Source: Pseudomonas zanjanensis (lineage in GTDB: Bacteria; Pseudomonadota; Gammaproteobacteria; Pseudomonadales; Pseudomonadaceae). Taken from it: 64,000 bases of DNA. The position numbers and the translations under genes were made by a program. The DNA lies in contig NZ_JABWRB020000002.1 in assembly GCF_014268745.2 (NCBI RefSeq), positions 1 through 64,000 of the forward strand. The letters run 5' to 3'. Each line of letters starts with the position of its first letter. Position 1 is the first letter of the stretch. Positions 52,324-60,426 of this stretch are shown here, in pieces. The notes beneath the pieces were generated by a model. The model saw nothing but the letters and a program-made list of their open reading frames with translations. It was not told the DNA's origin and made no database searches.

Positions 52324-53055
52324 TTAGTCGGACACCGGCGGTCTCTGTTTGTTGAGGGTTGACCACCAGAACACCCAGCCGATCACGTGGATGTGTTGTG
52401 CGTCGATTTGTTCGGCGCTGAAGACTTCGTCGGGGTACGCGGCGCTGTTGTGGCTGCGCAGTCGCAGTCGGTTACCGGGGATTCTGTGGAGGTATTTGAT
52501 GCGGAGCATGCCGTCATGTTCGAGGGCATAGATTTGTCCGTCGACAATTTGCGTCAAGCCGCGGTCAATGGCGACGGTGGAGCCGTCTTCTATACGTTCG
52601 GCCATGCTGTCGCCGACCATGGTGATGCAGATGGCGTCGCTGGGGTCTATTTCCAGGGATTCGAGGTGGCTGCGGGGCAGGCGGATGGATTGGTCGGGGA
52701 TTTCGGTGATGTGGGTTTTGGTTTCGCCGGGGGCGATGGGGACTTCCTTGTAGAAGGGCAGTTCGATGTCCGTGGGTTCCGCCACGCTGTAGACGCCGTC
52801 GTTTTCGGCGGCTTCATAGGTGGTGCCGGGGCCGAGGCCCAATGGCGTTTGTGGGCCTTCGCCGCGGGCGAGCCACTCCGGGCTGACGGTCAGCAGGCTG
52901 GCGATGGAGTGGATGCGTCCGGGCGGGATGCCACGGTTGAACCAGTTGTTCACGTGTTGGGATTTCACGCCGTACAACTTCGCGAAGTCGGCGGATCGGA
53001 TGTTCGCTTCTCTGAGGAGGGCTCTGAAGCGGTCGCCACTGGAAAGTATTTTCAT
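52324..53055 (-). CDS. CI/LexA-like repressor (XRE helix-turn-helix plus S24 peptidase domain)
   Basis: A 243-residue phage-type repressor. ATG 53055 begins MKILSSGDRFRALL; the ribosome site is weak. The N-terminal helix-turn-helix covers about residues 7-65 (SADFAKLYGVKSQHVNNWFN). The C-terminal S24 domain has the Ser-Lys dyad Ser150 (VGDSMAERI) and Lys187 (MLRIKYL), spaced 37 residues as in LexA. I see no Ala-Gly or Cys-Gly cleavage pair in the linker. No prophage genes are in the window. It could be a PrtR-like regulator of genes elsewhere. Confidence 0.88.
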   Translation of the reverse strand: MKILSSGDRFRALLREANIRSADFAKLYGVKSQHVNNWFNRGIPPGRIHSIASLLTVSPEWLARGEGPQTPLGLGPGTTYEAAENDGVYSVAEPTDIELPFYKEVPIAPGETKTHITEIPDQSIRLPRSHLESLEIDPSDAICITMVGDSMAERIEDGSTVAIDRGLTQIVDGQIYALEHDGMLRIKYLHRIPGNRLRLRSHNSAAYPDEVFSAEQIDAQHIHVIGWVFWWSTLNKQRPPVSD

Positions 53056-53131
53056 AAACGGAAAGTTTAGAGACGACTGTGCTTTGGGCAATAAACATGT
53101 CGTGTGAATTTATAAGATGATCTTTCCGTTT
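53056..53131. promoter_or_regulatory. inverted pair AAACGGAAAG / CTTTCCGTTT upstream of the repressor
   Basis: AAACGGAAAG (53056-53065), touching the repressor start codon, and its exact inverse complement CTTTCCGTTT (53122-53131), 56 bases apart. They are candidate operators for autoregulation. Confidence 0.5.
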
Positions 53132-53172
53132 GCGGGAATCGAAACTGGCAATGTAAACGTAGCTAAACGCTA

Positions 53173-53192
53173 TTAATACGAAGTTGTATTAA
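53173..53192. promoter_or_regulatory. palindrome TTAATAC-N6-GTATTAA (candidate operator)
   Basis: A perfect 7-bp inverted repeat with a 6-base spacer, the size of a lambda-type operator, lying between the repressor gene and the ppa terminator. Confidence 0.5.
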
Positions 53193-53211
53193 GCAGGGTC
53201 CAAACATAAAA

Positions 53212-53233
53212 AACCCCGGTACTAACCGGGGTT
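53212..53233 (-). terminator. intrinsic terminator of ppa
   Basis: AACCCCGGT, loop ACTA, ACCGGGGTT; a T-run follows on the minus strand, 16 bases behind the ppa stop. Confidence 0.9.
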
Positions 53234-53249
53234 CTTTTTAAGTTCAGTC

Positions 53250-53777
53250 TCAGCCTTTGTAGGCGGCAACCGATTGGGTGATCGCTTCACGGGCGGCATC
53301 AGCACCGGCCCAGCCTTCGATCTTGACCCACTTGCCTTTTTCGAGATCTTTGTAGTTCGCGAAGAAGTGTTCGATCTGCTGGATCAGCAGCGGTGGCAGG
53401 TCGGTGTATTCCTTCACGTCGACGTACAGTTGCGACAGTTTGTCGTGTGGCACTGCGATGACTTTGGCATCGCCGCCGCCGTCGTCGGTCATGTTCAGGA
53501 TGCCGACTGGACGAGCGCGGATGACCGAGCCTGGGGCCACTGGGTAAGGGGTCACGACCAGCACGTCGAGGGGGTCGCCGTCGTCGGCCAGGGTGTTGGG
53601 GATGTAACCGTAGTTGGCCGGGTAGAACATCGGGGTGGCCATGAAACGGTCAACGAACAGGCAGTCGCTGTCTTTGTCGATTTCGTATTTGATCGGGGCG
53701 TGGTTGGCCGGGATTTCGATTGCGACGTAGATGTCGTTCGGCAGGTCTTTGCCAGCCGGAATCTTGCTGTAGCTCAT
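53250..53777 (-). CDS. ppa: inorganic pyrophosphatase
   Basis: A 175-residue family I pyrophosphatase, the usual bacterial length. It hydrolyses pyrophosphate to phosphate, pulling nucleic-acid and lipid synthesis forward. The active-site signature DDGDPLDVLVVT is intact, with further metal ligands in YEIDKDSDCLFVDRF. A single gene with its own terminator. Confidence 0.97.
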   Translation of the reverse strand: MSYSKIPAGKDLPNDIYVAIEIPANHAPIKYEIDKDSDCLFVDRFMATPMFYPANYGYIPNTLADDGDPLDVLVVTPYPVAPGSVIRARPVGILNMTDDGGGDAKVIAVPHDKLSQLYVDVKEYTDLPPLLIQQIEHFFANYKDLEKGKWVKIEGWAGADAAREAITQSVAAYKG

Positions 53778-53888
53778 TGGGCGGTGCCCCCGTTAGTTGA
53801 CCAAATGACTGGTCGGATTGACCAAAAAGTGGCGGCGATTATAGGCATATTCGGCCGCTGTTGCCACGTTACCAGGGTCTTAGAGACC

Positions 53889-54701
53889 TTAGTATGACGC
53901 CTGATAGACCGGATCTTCGGCCTGAAGTTGCCGCAGCCGGGCCAACGGATCCTGGCGGTAGAACGCCTTGAGCTGTTCATACACCCGTGGATAGGCCTGG
54001 TGCAGCAGGTCTGGAGCGCTGAAGAAGTATTCGCTGGTGACGGCGAAGAACTCGGCGGGGTTTTCGGCGGCGTAGGGATCGATGGCGGTTTGGGCGTCGG
54101 GGTTGTGGTCGAGTTGGCGGTCGAGGTCGTCGAAGGCTTGCTGCATGGCCTCGGCCCAGTCGCTGACGCGCATGTCGGCGTGCAGCGGTGGCAGGCCGTT
54201 GGCGTCGCCGTTGAGCATGTCGAGTTTGTGCGCCAGTTCGTGGATCACCAGGTTGTAGCCGTCCCAGCCGCCGCTCGCCATGACGCCGTCCCAGGCCAGG
54301 ATGATCGGGCCTTGGGGCCAGGCTTCGCCGCTGTGTTCGCCGTCCCACTCGTGCTCGATGCCGCTGGCGTCGCGGTAGCGTTGGGGGCTGAGGAAGTCGT
54401 CGGGGTAGAGGACGATTTCGTGGAAGCCTTGGTACCAGTTCAGGTCGCCGAGGTGCATCAGTGGCAATTGGGCTTGGGCGGCGAGCAGCAGGCGTTGTTC
54501 CTGGTGCAGTTCGACGCCGGGCAGGGCGGTGAGGTGTTTGTCGTGGAGGAAGAGCACGCAGGCTTCCCGCAGCCATTGGTCCTCGGCGGCGCTGATGCCG
54601 TCGAGGAAGCTCAATTGTTGGCGCACCCGCTGCCAGGTGTCCTCGGCCACGGGGTGTTTGGCGAGGGTGCGTCGGCGGCGCCAGTTGCTCAGGGACCACA
54701 T
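53889..54701 (-). CDS. mtfA: MtfA-type zinc peptidase
   Basis: A 270-residue cytosolic protein of the MtfA/YeeI family. The zinc site is VIHELAHKLDMLNG (HExxH) with GYNLVIHE before it. In E. coli MtfA binds the glucose repressor Mlc; no Mlc gene is in this window and the Pseudomonas target is unknown. The start lies 5 bases behind the stop of dedA, and the two are probably one transcript. Confidence 0.92.
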   Translation of the reverse strand: MWSLSNWRRRRTLAKHPVAEDTWQRVRQQLSFLDGISAAEDQWLREACVLFLHDKHLTALPGVELHQEQRLLLAAQAQLPLMHLGDLNWYQGFHEIVLYPDDFLSPQRYRDASGIEHEWDGEHSGEAWPQGPIILAWDGVMASGGWDGYNLVIHELAHKLDMLNGDANGLPPLHADMRVSDWAEAMQQAFDDLDRQLDHNPDAQTAIDPYAAENPAEFFAVTSEYFFSAPDLLHQAYPRVYEQLKAFYRQDPLARLRQLQAEDPVYQASY

Positions 54702-54706
54702 GGCGA

Positions 54707-55363
54707 TCAGCGCGGGTGGGCTTTCGAGGCGCGCTGGTTCAGTTTGCTGCGCACCAGGCTGATGATCATCGGCAGCAGCGACAGCAGGATGATGCCCACG
54801 ACCAGCAGCGACAGGTTCTGCTTGATGAAGGGCACGTTGCCGAAGAAGTAGCCGAGGGTCACCAGGCCGCCGACCCAGAGGACGGTGCCGAGGACGCTGA
54901 AGCCGAAGAAGCGCAGGTAGTTCATTTTGCCGACGCCGGCGACGAAGGGGGCGAAGGTGCGGATGATCGGCAGGAAGCGCGCCAGGGTCACGGTTTTGCC
55001 GCCGTGTTTGGCGTAGAAGTCGTGGGTTTGCTGCAGGTAGTCGCGGCGGAAGATTTTCGAGTTGGGGTTGCTGAAGAGTTTTTCGCCGGCGGTGCGGCCG
55101 ATGAGGTAGTTGGTGCTGTCGCCGAGGATCGCCGCGAGCATCAGCAGGCCGCCCAGCAGGACGGGGTCCATGGCGCCACCGGCGGCGACGGCGCCGGCGA
55201 TGAACAGCAGGGAGTCGCCGGGCAGGAACGGCATGACCACCAGGCCGGTTTCACAGAAGATCACCAGGAACAGGATGGCGTAGACCCACGTCCCATAGTT
55301 GGTCACCAGCATGTCGAGGTAGACGTCGAGATGCAGGATGAGGTCGAGGGGGTTGAAATCCAT
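54707..55363 (-). CDS. DedA-family membrane protein
   Basis: A 218-residue inner-membrane protein; ATG 55363 was preferred to GTG 55372 because AGGTG lies at good distance before it. Family blocks: FCETGLVVMPFLPGDSLLF, the re-entrant region, and RFLPIIRTFAPFVAGVGKMNY. DedA proteins are linked to lipid carrier transport (undecaprenyl phosphate or phospholipid flipping) and to membrane homeostasis. It lies directly before mtfA. Confidence 0.93.
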   Translation of the reverse strand: MDFNPLDLILHLDVYLDMLVTNYGTWVYAILFLVIFCETGLVVMPFLPGDSLLFIAGAVAAGGAMDPVLLGGLLMLAAILGDSTNYLIGRTAGEKLFSNPNSKIFRRDYLQQTHDFYAKHGGKTVTLARFLPIIRTFAPFVAGVGKMNYLRFFGFSVLGTVLWVGGLVTLGYFFGNVPFIKQNLSLLVVGIILLSLLPMIISLVRSKLNQRASKAHPR

Positions 55364-55554
55364 GTATGGCACCTGTGGTGGCGGCCCGACTCGGCAGGCG
55401 GGTGGGTCTGGCTTTGAGTATGGCTACAGGGTGTGTAGCTTTTTCTTACAAGCTGGGAAGAGCGGCATTATACGGTGGCGCGGGGGGCATGCGGGGGGAG
55501 TTTGTAGCTGGGGATTTCGAGGTAGGGCAAACACCTTGGGGCGAGAGGAATACC

Positions 55555-55686
55555 TGTGGCGAGGGGATTTATCCCCGCTGGGCTGCGCAGCAGCCCCAAA
55601 CCTGAGCATGCGGTGTATCAGGTTGACCAAGGTGGCTGCTGTTGGGACCGCTTCGCGCTCCAACGGGGATAAATCCCCTCGCCACA
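55555..55686. repeat. REP doublet, TGTGGCGAGGGGATTTATCC family
   Basis: Inverted pair with inner CTGGGCTGCGCAGCAGCCCC. Confidence 0.9.
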
Positions 55687-55726
55687 GGTTAGTGCTGTGT
55701 CATTGAGGTTGAGGTTGCAGGAGATT

Positions 55727-55770
55727 GGGGCTGCTGCGCAGCCCAGCGGGAGCAAGCTCCCTCGCCACAG
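55727..55770. repeat. half REP doublet
   Basis: Right arm only, CTGCTGCGCAGCCCAGCGGG then AGCAAGCTCCCTCGCCACA; nearly the same sequence as the half element at 52210. Confidence 0.8.
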
Positions 55771-55795
55771 GGGTTTCACTCGGCCACAGAGGTTT

Positions 55796-55826
55796 GATCG
55801 CTCCCACGCGGAGCGTGGGGACGATC
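55796..55826. repeat. GATCG..CGATC inverted repeat, short form
   Basis: GATCGCTCCCACGC and GCGTGGGGACGATC; related to the elements at 29355 and 29826. Confidence 0.7.
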
Positions 55827-55838
55827 AGTCCGCGGTCA

Positions 55839-56303
55839 TCAGGTCAAATCTTCGCTGATCGGCAACACGTAGTTCTTGAACTCGGTGTCTTCCTTGAACC
55901 CAATCGATTCGTAGGTCTTCTGCGCGACTTCGTTGTTGCTGCTGGTGGAGACGCGCATGCGGACGGCGTTGGTTTCCTTGGCCATTTTTTTTGCGGTGCG
56001 GATCAGGTTGTCGGCCACCAGCTGGCGGCGGGCGTCTTCGGCGACGTAGATGTCGTTGAGGATCCACACGCGCTTGAGCGACAGCGATGAGTAGCTCGGG
56101 TAGAGCTGGCAGAACCCCAGTAAACGGTTGTCGTCGTCATCGGGCAGGGCCAGGTAGATCACCGACTCTTTGCGGCGCAGGCGCTTTTCGAGGAAGGCTC
56201 GGGACGAATCCGGGTAGGGCAGTGAGCCGTAGAATTCCCGGTATTTGACGAACAATGGGGTCAGCAGGTCCAGGTGTTCCAGGGTTGCTTGGATAATCCG
56301 CAT
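55839..56303 (-). CDS. GNAT-family N-acetyltransferase
   Basis: A 154-residue protein. ATG 56303 (MRIIQATLEHL) was preferred to the upstream TTG. The acetyl-CoA motif is slightly degenerate (DIYVAEDARRQLVADNLIRT), with the usual beta-strand RVWILNDIYV before it and SNNEVAQKTYESIGF near the end. A GNAT gene at the end of the eut cluster is, as I recall, also seen in P. aeruginosa; the substrate is unknown. Confidence 0.88.
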   Translation of the reverse strand: MRIIQATLEHLDLLTPLFVKYREFYGSLPYPDSSRAFLEKRLRRKESVIYLALPDDDDNRLLGFCQLYPSYSSLSLKRVWILNDIYVAEDARRQLVADNLIRTAKKMAKETNAVRMRVSTSSNNEVAQKTYESIGFKEDTEFKNYVLPISEDLT

Positions 56304-56410
56304 GGTAGGTCTCGTCTGCAAGGGTCGACAGATATTCTGACAACACTGTCGCGCTGCCGTGCTTTTGATGCTGCCTGAAAGCGGATCAAAAACGCAATCG
56401 GATAAACGGA

Positions 56411-57235
56411 TCAGTCGCGGGGCGGCGCCAGTAGGAAATTACCTTTCATATCGGCAGCGTTTTCCGACTCTAGAGTGTTTACCTGGGCTTCGTCCTTCAG
56501 ATTGACCCCCGAGAGCTGCCGGCGACAGGCCTCGCGCATCAGGTAGATCAGGCGATGAGCCGCCATGCCGTAGCTCAGGCCTTCGAGGCGCACGTTGGAG
56601 ATGCAGTTGCGATAGGCATCGTTCAGGCCGACCTTGGGGGCGTAGGTGAAATACAGTCCCAGGCTGTCGGGGGAGCTGAGGCCGGGGCGTTCGCCGATCA
56701 GGATCACCGACATCTTGGCACCGAGCCGTTGCGCCACTTCATCGGCCACGGCGACGCGGCCTTGTTCCACCAAAACGATGGGCGACACCGACCAGCCGTC
56801 AGCGGCGATCTGCTCTTCCAGCCGCGCCAGGAACGGCAAGGTATGGCGATGTACCGCCAACGCCGACAGGCCGTCAGCCACGACGATGGCCAGGTCCACG
56901 CCGCCAGGGTGGGCCGCCGCGTACGCGTCCAGCATTTGCGCGGATGCCTCATCGAGCCGTCGGCCCAGGTCCGGGCGCTGTAGATAACTGTTGCGGTCGC
57001 TGGCCGCGCTATGGAGCAACAGGCTCTCACGGCCGCGTTCATCCAGTTGTGCGCGGATGCCCTGGTGGTCGAACGCCAGGTGCACGGCATCACGGGCCTG
57101 GGCGTGGGCGAACTGGAAATCCAGTTGCGCCGAGGTCGGCAGGCTGGTGCCGGTGCGGCCCAGGGCGATGCGCGCCGGGGTGAGGTTGCGCAGGTTCAGC
57201 CAGGGGTTTTGTGGATCGACAGGTGATTTATCCAT
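56411..57235 (-). CDS. eutC: ethanolamine ammonia-lyase light chain
   Basis: A 274-residue small subunit of the adenosylcobalamin-dependent lyase that turns ethanolamine into acetaldehyde and ammonia. LTPARIALGRTGTSLPTSAQ at the start, DGLSALAVHRHTLPFL and the C-terminal YLMREACRRQLSGVNLKDE are family marks. It starts 10 bases behind eutB. No microcompartment shell gene is nearby, so the acetaldehyde is handled in the open cytosol by the aldehyde dehydrogenase of this cluster. Confidence 0.96.
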   Translation of the reverse strand: MDKSPVDPQNPWLNLRNLTPARIALGRTGTSLPTSAQLDFQFAHAQARDAVHLAFDHQGIRAQLDERGRESLLLHSAASDRNSYLQRPDLGRRLDEASAQMLDAYAAAHPGGVDLAIVVADGLSALAVHRHTLPFLARLEEQIAADGWSVSPIVLVEQGRVAVADEVAQRLGAKMSVILIGERPGLSSPDSLGLYFTYAPKVGLNDAYRNCISNVRLEGLSYGMAAHRLIYLMREACRRQLSGVNLKDEAQVNTLESENAADMKGNFLLAPPRD

Positions 57236-57245
57236 GGCGGGTCTC

Positions 57246-58640
57246 TTATCCCAAGTGCGCTAAGGCATGACGAAACGCCGGTGGCAGGTTGTCGCCGAAC
57301 CGCACCCGGCCATCGGCCTGGGTGAAGATGCCCATGTTCGCCAGCCAGGTTTCGAATTCCGGCGCCGGCTTGAGGCCCAGGGTCTGGCGGGCGTAGAGGG
57401 CGTCGTGGAACGAGGTGGTCTGGTAGTTGAGCATGATGTCGTCGGAGCCGGGGATGCCCATGATGAAGTTGATCCCGGCCACGCCCAGCAGGGTCAGCAG
57501 GGTGTCCATGTCGTCCTGGTCGGCTTCGGCGTGGTTGGTGTAGCAGATGTCGCAGCCCATCGGCACGCCGAGCAGCTTGCCGCAGAAGTGGTCTTCGAGG
57601 CCGGCGCGGATGATCTGCTTGCCGTTGTAGAGGTATTCCGGGCCGATGAAGCCTACAACCGTGTTCACCAAAAACGGGTTGAAATGTCGCGCCACGGCGT
57701 AGGCCCGGGTCTCGCAGGTCTGTTGATCGACGCCGTGGTGGGCGTTGGCCGACAGCGCGCTGCCCTGGCCGGTTTCGAAATACATCAGGTTGTTGCCGAG
57801 GGTGCCGCGATTCAGGCTGAGCCCGGCGTCGTAGCCTTCTTTCAAGATGTTCAGGCTGATGCCAAAACTGGCGTTGGCCGCTTCGGTGCCGGCGATGGAC
57901 TGGAACACCAGGTCCAGGGGCACGCCACGGTTCGCCGCCTCGATGGAGGTGGTGACGTGGGTCAGCACGCAGCCCTGGGTGGGGATGTCGTAGCGCTGGA
58001 TGATGGCGTCGAGCATTTCCAGCATGGCGCAGATCGAGGCGGTGCTGTCGGTGGCCGGGTTGATGCCGATCATGGCGTCGCCATTGCCGAAGAGCAGGCC
58101 GTCGAGGATGCTCGCGGCGATCCCGGCGGGTTCGTCGGTGGGGTGGTTGGGTTGCAGGCGGGTGGACAGGCGCCCGCGCAGGCCGAGGGTGCCGCGGAAC
58201 TTGGTGACGACGCGGATTTTCTGCGCCACCAGTACCAGGTCTTGCACGCGCATGATCTTCGAGACAGCGGCGACCATTTCCGGTGTCAGGCCCGGGGCCA
58301 AGGCGCGCAGGCTCTGTTCATCTGCGGCTTCGCTGAGCAGCCAGTCGCGAAACCCGCCGACGGTGAGGTGGCTGACGGCGGCAAAAGCTTGTTTGTCGTG
58401 GGTGTCGACGATCAACCGGGTGACTTCGTCGACCTCGTAAGGAATCAGCATTTCTTGCAGGAAATGGCTCAGGGGCAAGTCAGCCAACGCCATTTGCGCG
58501 GCCACGCGCTCGCCATCGTTGAGGGCGGCGATCTCGGCCAGGAAATCCCCGGAACGGGCCGGGCTGGCCTTGGCCATCAGGTCTTTGAGGCTGTCGAAGC
58601 GGTAGGTCTGGGCGCCGACCGTGTGTGCAAAGCTGGCCAT
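57246..58640 (-). CDS. eutB: ethanolamine ammonia-lyase heavy chain
   Basis: A 464-residue large subunit that carries the active site and binds cobalamin with EutC. Conserved: GDAMIGINPATDS, QGCVLTHVTTSIEA, and YFETGQGSALSANAHHGVDQ (substrate pocket). The length is normal for the family. GGAGAA precedes the ATG, 57 bases behind the permease. Confidence 0.97.
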   Translation of the reverse strand: MASFAHTVGAQTYRFDSLKDLMAKASPARSGDFLAEIAALNDGERVAAQMALADLPLSHFLQEMLIPYEVDEVTRLIVDTHDKQAFAAVSHLTVGGFRDWLLSEAADEQSLRALAPGLTPEMVAAVSKIMRVQDLVLVAQKIRVVTKFRGTLGLRGRLSTRLQPNHPTDEPAGIAASILDGLLFGNGDAMIGINPATDSTASICAMLEMLDAIIQRYDIPTQGCVLTHVTTSIEAANRGVPLDLVFQSIAGTEAANASFGISLNILKEGYDAGLSLNRGTLGNNLMYFETGQGSALSANAHHGVDQQTCETRAYAVARHFNPFLVNTVVGFIGPEYLYNGKQIIRAGLEDHFCGKLLGVPMGCDICYTNHAEADQDDMDTLLTLLGVAGINFIMGIPGSDDIMLNYQTTSFHDALYARQTLGLKPAPEFETWLANMGIFTQADGRVRFGDNLPPAFRHALAHLG

Positions 58641-58697
58641 ACAGGTTCTCCGTGACGGCGCCGCTGGGCGGCGCCGTGGTTTTCGGCACGTTACGGC

Positions 58698-60146
58698 TTA
58701 GTGCAAGGCTTCTTCGGCTTTTTGAATGGCCGCGAATTCCTCTTCGGGCGTGCCTGCGACCAAGTGATGCCGACTGTAGAAAGCAAAGTAAGCAATTAAC
58801 ACTCCATAGATGATCGCGGCGCCGATCACCACCCGAGGATCGACCAGGAAGCCCGCCACCACGGCGATGCACGCCAACACCAGCGCCACGCCCGAGGTGA
58901 AGATGCCGCCCGGCGTGCGGTATGGCCGGTCCATTTTGGGGCGACGGATGCGCAGGGTGATGTGCGCGGCCATCATCAACACGTAGGAAATGGTCGCGCC
59001 GAACACCGCCACCAGAATCAGCAAGTCGCCCTGGCCGGTCAAGGACAGGCCGAAGCCGATGATGCCGGGGATCACCAAGGCCAGGACCGGTGCCTTGCTT
59101 TTATTGGTTTCCGAGAGTTTGCGTGGCAGGTAGCCGGCGCGGGACAAGGCGAAGATCTGCCGCGAGTAGGCGTAGATGATCGAGAAGAAACTGGCGATCA
59201 AACCGGCCAGGCCGACGAGGTTGACGAAGCTGCCCATCCAGGTCGAGCCGCCGTAGGCCTTGGCCAGGGCTTCCACGAGCGGGTTGCCCGAGGTCATCAG
59301 CGCGTTGGAGCCGGCGCCGCCCGGGCCGATCACCAGGATCAGCAGGGCGAAGGCCACCAGCACCAGCATGGCGCCGATCAGGCCGCGTGGCAGGTCGCGC
59401 TTGGGGTTCTTGGTTTCTTCAGCGGCCAGGGGCACGCCTTCCACGGCGAGGAAAAACCAGATGGCATAAGGGATCGCCGCCCAGACGCCGACGTAGCCGA
59501 AGGGCAGGAACGGACTGGCGCCCACGGCTTCCTTGACCGGAATGTCCAACAGGTTGGCGACGTTGAAGTGCGGCACCATCGCCACCAGGAAAACCCCCAG
59601 CGCCAGGGCGGCGACGGCGGTGATGATGAACATCAGCTTAAGCGCTTCGCCGACGCCAAATATGTGGATGGCGATGAAGATGATGTAGAACGCCAGGTAG
59701 ATCATCCAGCCGCCAATGCCGAACAGCGACTGGCAATAGGCGCCGATGAACACGGCAATCGCCGCCGGGGCGATGGCGTATTCGATCAAAATCGCCGTGC
59801 CCGTGAGAAACCCGCCCCAGGGCCCGAAGGCGCTGCGGGCAAAACCGTAGCCGCCGCCGGCGGTGGGGATCATCGAGGACAACTCGGCGAGGGAAAAGCA
59901 CATGCACAGGTACATAGCGGCCATCAGCAGCGTGGCGAGGAACATCCCGCCCCAGCCGCCCTGGGCCAGGCCGAAGTTCCAGCCGGCGTAGTCACCGGAA
60001 ATGACATAGGCCACGCCCAGGCCCACCAGCAGGACCCAGCCCGCCGCGCCTTTTTTCAGTTCGCGTTGTTGGAAATATTCGGAGCCGACTTTTTCGAAGT
60101 CGACCGAGGACGTTGCCGGTTGCGGGTTTGCATGATCGCTTGGCAT
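58698..60146 (-). CDS. eat: ethanolamine permease
   Basis: A 482-residue APC-superfamily transporter with twelve predicted helices, importing ethanolamine with protons. N-terminal KKGAAGWVLLVGLGVAYVISG, then PTAGGGYGFARSAFG and the EGVPLAAEETKNPKRDLPRG loop are typical of the Eat group. Position directly before eutB confirms the assignment. Confidence 0.95.
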   Translation of the reverse strand: MPSDHANPQPATSSVDFEKVGSEYFQQRELKKGAAGWVLLVGLGVAYVISGDYAGWNFGLAQGGWGGMFLATLLMAAMYLCMCFSLAELSSMIPTAGGGYGFARSAFGPWGGFLTGTAILIEYAIAPAAIAVFIGAYCQSLFGIGGWMIYLAFYIIFIAIHIFGVGEALKLMFIITAVAALALGVFLVAMVPHFNVANLLDIPVKEAVGASPFLPFGYVGVWAAIPYAIWFFLAVEGVPLAAEETKNPKRDLPRGLIGAMLVLVAFALLILVIGPGGAGSNALMTSGNPLVEALAKAYGGSTWMGSFVNLVGLAGLIASFFSIIYAYSRQIFALSRAGYLPRKLSETNKSKAPVLALVIPGIIGFGLSLTGQGDLLILVAVFGATISYVLMMAAHITLRIRRPKMDRPYRTPGGIFTSGVALVLACIAVVAGFLVDPRVVIGAAIIYGVLIAYFAFYSRHHLVAGTPEEEFAAIQKAEEALH

Positions 60147-60209
60147 AAGGGTTTACCTGTTTTTATTGTTGTTTTATCCAACCTGATCGCCGGAGTGGCG
60201 CATTACCCC

Positions 60210-60312
60210 TGTGGGAGCGGGCTTGCTCCGGGCGGCGATCCGACGAAAGCGGTCCTACCTTCAGCATCTAAGTGACTGACACACCGCTTTCGCGAGCAAG
60301 CCCGCTCCCACA
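60210..60312. repeat. REP doublet, TGTGGGAGCGGG family
   Basis: Inverted pair with a longer spacer than usual between exaC and eat. Confidence 0.9.
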
Positions 60313-60355
60313 GTGGATCTGTTTCAACCCTGGAAACGAGTTATCCACAAATCCC

Positions 60356-60385
60356 TGTGGGAGCGAGCCTGCTCGCGAAGGCGAT
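60356..60385. repeat. single REP unit
   Basis: TGTGGGAGCGAGCCTGCTCG without an inverted partner, just before the exaC terminator. Confidence 0.8.
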
Positions 60386-60387
60386 CT

Positions 60388-60424
60388 AAAGGGCGAAGCA
60401 GGGTTACCTGCCTCGCCCTTTTTT
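60388..60424 (-). terminator. hairpin behind exaC
   Basis: AAAGGGCGA and TCGCCCTTT form the outer stem with an inner GCAGG/CCTGC arm. The T-run is better on the plus strand than on the minus strand, so exaC may be ended only in part and read-through into eat is possible. Confidence 0.65.
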
Positions 60425-60426
60425 AC

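Larger units (their letters stand above)
55364..55838. other. gap between dedA and the GNAT gene
   Basis: Contains a REP doublet (55555-55686), a half doublet (55727-55770) and a short inverted repeat (55796-55826). No gene was seen. Confidence 0.75.
60147..60426. other. gap between exaC and eat
   Basis: Contains a REP doublet (60210-60312), a single REP unit (60356-60385) and the hairpin behind exaC (60388-60424). No -24/-12 promoter was found for eat here. Confidence 0.65.

Noticed and set aside
52324..53055. Prophage or pyocin cluster around the repressor
   Set aside because: Neighbours are hsdR and ppa; no capsid, tail, lysis or integrase gene was seen on either side.
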